Source: an uncultured Pseudoflavonifractor sp.
GTDB taxonomy: Bacteria > Bacillota_A > Clostridia > Oscillospirales > Oscillospiraceae
Reading direction: 5' to 3'
DNA length: 6,125 nucleotides
Assembly (NCBI GenBank): GCA_947575475.1
Contig: CANPNN010000081.1
Coordinates: 1 to 6,125 of the forward strand
Within the stretch, counting starts at the first letter, position 1; each line of letters starts with the position of its first letter. A model generated the notes under the pieces. The model searched no databases. It was not told where the DNA came from and worked only from the letters and a program-made list of their open reading frames with translations. A program made the position numbers and the translations under genes. Positions 6,125 through 6,125 of this stretch are shown in pieces.

Positions 6125-6125
6125 A

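Overview
The window looks like chromosomal DNA from a GC-rich Gram-positive gut anaerobe, most likely of the Oscillospiraceae (Flavonifractor, Lawsonibacter or Intestinimonas type). This placement is an inference. It rests on strong G/C preference at third codon positions, AGGTGAT-type ribosome binding sites, a lipoteichoic-acid-synthase-type enzyme and a LysM-bearing secreted enzyme. No tRNA, rRNA, CRISPR array, insertion sequence or phage gene is visible.

Layout from left to right. (1) Positions 1-340 hold the 3' remains of a gene I do not recognise. Its coding signal appears to switch frame near position 50, and it has no proper stop before a terminator-like hairpin at 342-370. (2) An AT-rich promoter region (about 380-513) carries an extended -10 promoter and an 18-bp perfect dyad over the expected transcription start. 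It drives a 650-residue exported 5'-nucleotidase/metallophosphoesterase with a C-terminal LysM domain (514-2466). (3) The 312-bp gap at 2467-2778 holds a REP-like perfect hairpin, a strong terminator, a second extended -10 promoter and a large GC-rich hairpin in the leader of the next gene. (4) A 675-residue membrane-anchored alkaline-phosphatase-fold transferase of the LtaS/phosphoglycerol transferase class follows (2779-4806). (5) A 16-bp-stem terminator at 4807-4852 serves convergent transcription. (6) A complete proA (glutamate-5-semialdehyde dehydrogenase) runs on the minus strand (6124-4874). Its start lies one base inside the window edge.

The three intact genes are not an operon: each of the two plus-strand genes has its own promoter and terminator, and proA converges on them. 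The nucleotidase and the LtaS-like enzyme both act outside the membrane, one probably held in peptidoglycan by LysM and releasing phosphate and nucleosides, the other probably building polyglycerol-phosphate polymer. ProA is cytoplasmic proline biosynthesis. I see no convincing undescribed multi-gene system. The most interesting material is regulatory: the operator-like dyad at 467-484 and the structured leader at 2703-2741. The long N-terminal extension and homopolymer runs of the LtaS-like gene and the broken gene at the left edge are also worth a look.
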